NCBI GenBank assembly: GCA_049522195.1
Contig: JBEKOB010000088.1
Coordinates: 1 to 16,287, forward strand
Length of the DNA: 16,287 bases
Direction of reading: 5' to 3'
Source of the DNA: UBA9647 sp049522195
Lineage (GTDB): Bacteria > Bacteroidota > Ignavibacteria > UBA10030
Part shown: positions 13,721 through 16,287 of the stretch, in pieces
Position numbering within the stretch: position 1 is the stretch's first letter
How the letters are laid out: every line of letters starts with the position of its first letter
Notes under the pieces: generated by a model
Database searches by the model: none
What the model saw: only the letters and a program-made list of their open reading frames with translations
What the model was told of the DNA's origin: nothing
Position numbers and translations under genes: made by a program

Positions 13721-16287
13721 ATGAGTCTTGCTTCGATCAGTATCAAACGGCCTGTTCTGGCCATCGTGATGTCGCTGACTATCCTGCTGTTTGGTATTAT
13801 CAGCTTCACATTCCTTGGTGTCCGCGAATACCCCGCGATCGATCCGCCGATCATCAGCGTACGAACAAGTTACTCGGGTGCGAATGCCGGCGTCATCGAG
13901 TCGCAAATAACGGAACCGCTTGAAAAAGCGATCAACGGCATTGCCGGTGTCCGCAACATTTCCTCCAGCAGCACCCAGGGAAGTAGTTACATCACTGTGG
14001 AGTTCAACCTCGATTCCGATCTCGAGGCAGCGGCGAATGATGTGCGCGACAAGGTCTCCGGGGCTAGCCGATCTCTTCCACAGGATATTGACGCCCCGCC
14101 GGTTGTGACCAAGGCGGACGCGAATTCGGACGATATCATCTCTCTGACGCTGCAGAGCGACACCAAGAACCAGCTCGAGGTAAGCGATTATGCGGAGAAC
14201 GTCATCGCTCAGAACCTTCAGACGATACCCGGTGTGAGCTCCGTGTCAATCCGCGGGCAGAAGCGCTACTCGATGCGGATGTGGATGGATCCGAAGAAAC
14301 TGGTCGCTTACGGTCTGACGCCTCTCGACGTGTACAATGCTCTGACCAACGAAAACGTCGATCTGCCGTCAGGAAAACTCTCCGGCAACCAAACCGAGCT
14401 CATCCTGAATACAAAGGGAAGGATGCGAACGGAAGAAGATTTCAACAACCTGATCCTGAAGGCCGATGCGAACCGCAGTGTTCGTTTCAGCGATGTTGGT
14501 TTTGCAGTCCTTGGACCGGAGAACGAGGAATTTATCCTCCGGCAATCGGGTGTTCCGATGGTCGGTGTTGGCGTCATTCCCCAACCCGGGGCCAACTATC
14601 TCGAAATTGCGGATGAATTTTACCGGCGTTATGAGCAGATCAAGAAGGAGCTCCCGGCCGACTACAAGATGGACATCTCCATCGATAACACACGGTTTAT
14701 CCGTCGGTCGGTTACAGAAGTGCAGGAGACCATTCTGATCGCAGTCTCGCTCGTCATTCTGATTATCTTCATTTTCTTCCGTGACTGGGTTATTGCCTTC
14801 CGCCCGTTGATCGATATTCCTGTATCGCTCATCGGGGCCTTTTTCATTATGTATATCATGGGATTTTCGATCAACATTCTCACGCTGCTGGCCATTGTCC
14901 TGGCCACAGGGCTCGTTGTGGACGACGGCATCGTCGTCACGGAGAATATATTCAAGAAAGTCGAACAGGGAATGACGCCGGTTGAAGCGGCGTTTGCCGG
15001 TTCAAAGGAGATATTCTTTGTAGTTATTTCCACTTCCATCACGCTTGCCGCAGTGTTTCTCCCGATTATCTTTCTCCAGGGATTTGTCGGCCGATTGTTC
15101 CGCGAGTTCGGCATCATCATCGCAGGAGCAGTCCTTATATCGGCGTTTGTCTCTCTTTCCCTGACGCCCATGTTGAATGCTTACATGATCCGGAAAAAAA
15201 GGTCCCACACTCGATTCTATGAGGTGACCGAGAGCTATTTTGCTGCACTGAATCGAGCCTACGAATACCTTCTGACACGGTTCATGAGGCATCGCTGGAT
15301 GGCCACAGCGATTATCGCCGCTTCGCTCCTGATCATGATCTTGATCGGATCAACCCTCCAATCGGAGCTGGCGCCGCTCGACGACAGGAGCTACCTGCGC
15401 CTCTCGGTTACCGCTCCCGAAGGGGCCTCGTTCGAATACACCGACGCCGTAGTGGACCGGCTGTCGACGATCATCAATGACTCGATACCGGAGAAACGTG
15501 TCTGTCTGAGTTTTATTGGCGGTTTCAGTTCGATCAACAACGGCAGTGTCCGGATCATGCTCTCGGAGCCCAACGAGCGAAAGCGTTCGCAGCAGGACAT
15601 TGCCGATTACATGGCGGCTAAGACACGCGGCATTACTGAAGCACGTATTTTCGTTGCGCAGGAACAAACCATCAGCGCGAGCGGCGGCGGCCAGCGCAGC
15701 GGTCAGCCGGTCCAATACGTGATTCAAAACCAGGACTTTGAGAAGATCAGGCAAGTGCTTCCAAAGGTTATGGATGAGGTGAACAAGAGCAGCATTCTTC
15801 AAAACGCGGATGTCAACCTGAAGTTTAACAAACCTGAGCTCGACATCACCATTGACCGTGATCGAGCGCGAAGCCTGGGTGTTGCAATCATGGACATTGC
15901 ACAGACCCTGCAGTTGGCATTCAGCGGAGAGCGGTTCTCGTACTTCGAAATGAACGGCTTCCAGTATTCGGTGATCGGACAGGTCGATCGCGATAACCGT
16001 GATGAACCGCTCGATCTTCGATCTCTCTACGTCCGCAACAACCAGGGGAAACTGATTCAGATGGACAATCTTGTCCGTGTGACGGACGAAAGCGCTCCGC
16101 CACAGCTGTACCACTTCAATCGGTTCAAGGCCGCAACAATTTCTGCAGCTCTCGCACCGGGAAAGACGGTTGGCGACGGTATTGCCGAGATGAATCGCAT
16201 TTCGAAGAATATTCTGGACGATTCATTCAGAACAGCACTCGCCGGGGCATCGCGTGACTACTCAGAGAGTTCATCAAATATCATATT
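13721..16287 (+). CDS. Second RND efflux antiporter, HAE1 family, cut by the window end
   Basis: Proton-driven inner-membrane pump. The frame is open without a stop from the ATG at 13721 to the edge, giving 855 residues of an expected 1020-1060. It opens MSLASISIKRPVLAIVMS, and the porter loop contains REYPAIDPPIISV and ANDVRDKVSGASRSLP. TM4 holds the proton-relay pair Asp401/Asp402 in GLVVDDGIVVTEN. The TM5-6 phrase FLQGFVGRLFREFG is present. The second periplasmic loop begins after TM7 near HRWMATAIIAASLL, and the window ends just before TM8, so the TM10 lysine cannot be checked. Sequence style (REYPAIDPP, TENIFKKVEQG) is that of the MexK/MdtBC-like branch rather than the AcrB branch of the first pump. 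Only the adaptor precedes it. A channel gene may follow outside the window. Confidence 0.96.
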   Translation, partial: MSLASISIKRPVLAIVMSLTILLFGIISFTFLGVREYPAIDPPIISVRTSYSGANAGVIESQITEPLEKAINGIAGVRNISSSSTQGSSYITVEFNLDSDLEAAANDVRDKVSGASRSLPQDIDAPPVVTKADANSDDIISLTLQSDTKNQLEVSDYAENVIAQNLQTIPGVSSVSIRGQKRYSMRMWMDPKKLVAYGLTPLDVYNALTNENVDLPSGKLSGNQTELILNTKGRMRTEEDFNNLILKADANRSVRFSDVGFAVLGPENEEFILRQSGVPMVGVGVIPQPGANYLEIADEFYRRYEQIKKELPADYKMDISIDNTRFIRRSVTEVQETILIAVSLVILIIFIFFRDWVIAFRPLIDIPVSLIGAFFIMYIMGFSINILTLLAIVLATGLVVDDGIVVTENIFKKVEQGMTPVEAAFAGSKEIFFVVISTSITLAAVFLPIIFLQGFVGRLFREFGIIIAGAVLISAFVSLSLTPMLNAYMIRKKRSHTRFYEVTESYFAALNRAYEYLLTRFMRHRWMATAIIAASLLIMILIGSTLQSELAPLDDRSYLRLSVTAPEGASFEYTDAVVDRLSTIINDSIPEKRVCLSFIGGFSSINNGSVRIMLSEPNERKRSQQDIADYMAAKTRGITEARIFVAQEQTISASGGGQRSGQPVQYVIQNQDFEKIRQVLPKVMDEVNKSSILQNADVNLKFNKPELDITIDRDRARSLGVAIMDIAQTLQLAFSGERFSYFEMNGFQYSVIGQVDRDNRDEPLDLRSLYVRNNQGKLIQMDNLVRVTDESAPPQLYHFNRFKAATISAALAPGKTVGDGIAEMNRISKNILDDSFRTALAGASRDYSESSSNII

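Noticed and set aside
12832..13854. 340-codon minus-strand frame
   Set aside because: It is antisense to the second adaptor and antiporter genes, both of which have unmistakable family motifs. The reverse translation has none.
15350..16114. 254-codon minus-strand frame
   Set aside because: It is antisense to the second RND antiporter, whose plus-strand frame is open and matches the family throughout.
1..16287. CRISPR arrays, transposases, phage genes, toxin-antitoxin pairs, tRNAs, rRNAs
   Set aside because: None was found on reading both strands. The repeats present do not have the regular repeat-spacer layout of a CRISPR array.

Overview
The window carries about 52% GC by eye, Shine-Dalgarno sites in front of several genes, lipoprotein-type efflux adaptors, and long nested palindromes and short tandem repeats between genes. 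Together these suggest a free-living Gram-negative bacterium of the Bacteroidota/Ignavibacteriota (FCB) kind. That placement is an inference from style and gene families, since no rRNA or marker gene is present.

Left third (1-4800, all plus strand). A secreted SGNH/GDSL esterase of the rhamnogalacturonan acetylesterase type is closed by a clear intrinsic terminator (826-866). It is followed by zwf and pgl, the first two steps of the oxidative pentose phosphate pathway, which overlap by four bases (GTGA). Next come a DinB-fold putative metalloenzyme and a small lipocalin-like protein. A 153-bp nested inverted repeat (4020-4172) lies between these last two, and a second patch of palindromes (4853-4920) follows the lipocalin-like gene.

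Middle (5005-12028, all minus strand). Read in the direction of transcription, this is a complete tripartite RND multidrug efflux operon: TolC-type outer membrane channel, lipoprotein membrane-fusion adaptor, and AcrB-type proton antiporter, with gaps of 21 and 18 nt. A single-PAS-domain protein and an aldo/keto reductase follow on the same strand and may be read from the same transcript.

Right (12029-16287). A divergent region of about 600 bp holds two hairpins and one doubtful small ORF. It separates the first operon from a second, plus-strand RND system: a second lipoprotein adaptor, then a second RND antiporter of a different subfamily that stays open to the window edge. No regulator of the TetR, MarR or AraC type is visible between the two pumps, and no second TolC lies within the window. 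I see no CRISPR array, prophage, transposase, tRNA or rRNA. The gene content is mainly housekeeping and efflux, and I found no convincing undescribed system. The best leads are the nested palindrome, the divergent pump pair, and the PAS/reductase genes behind the first pump.
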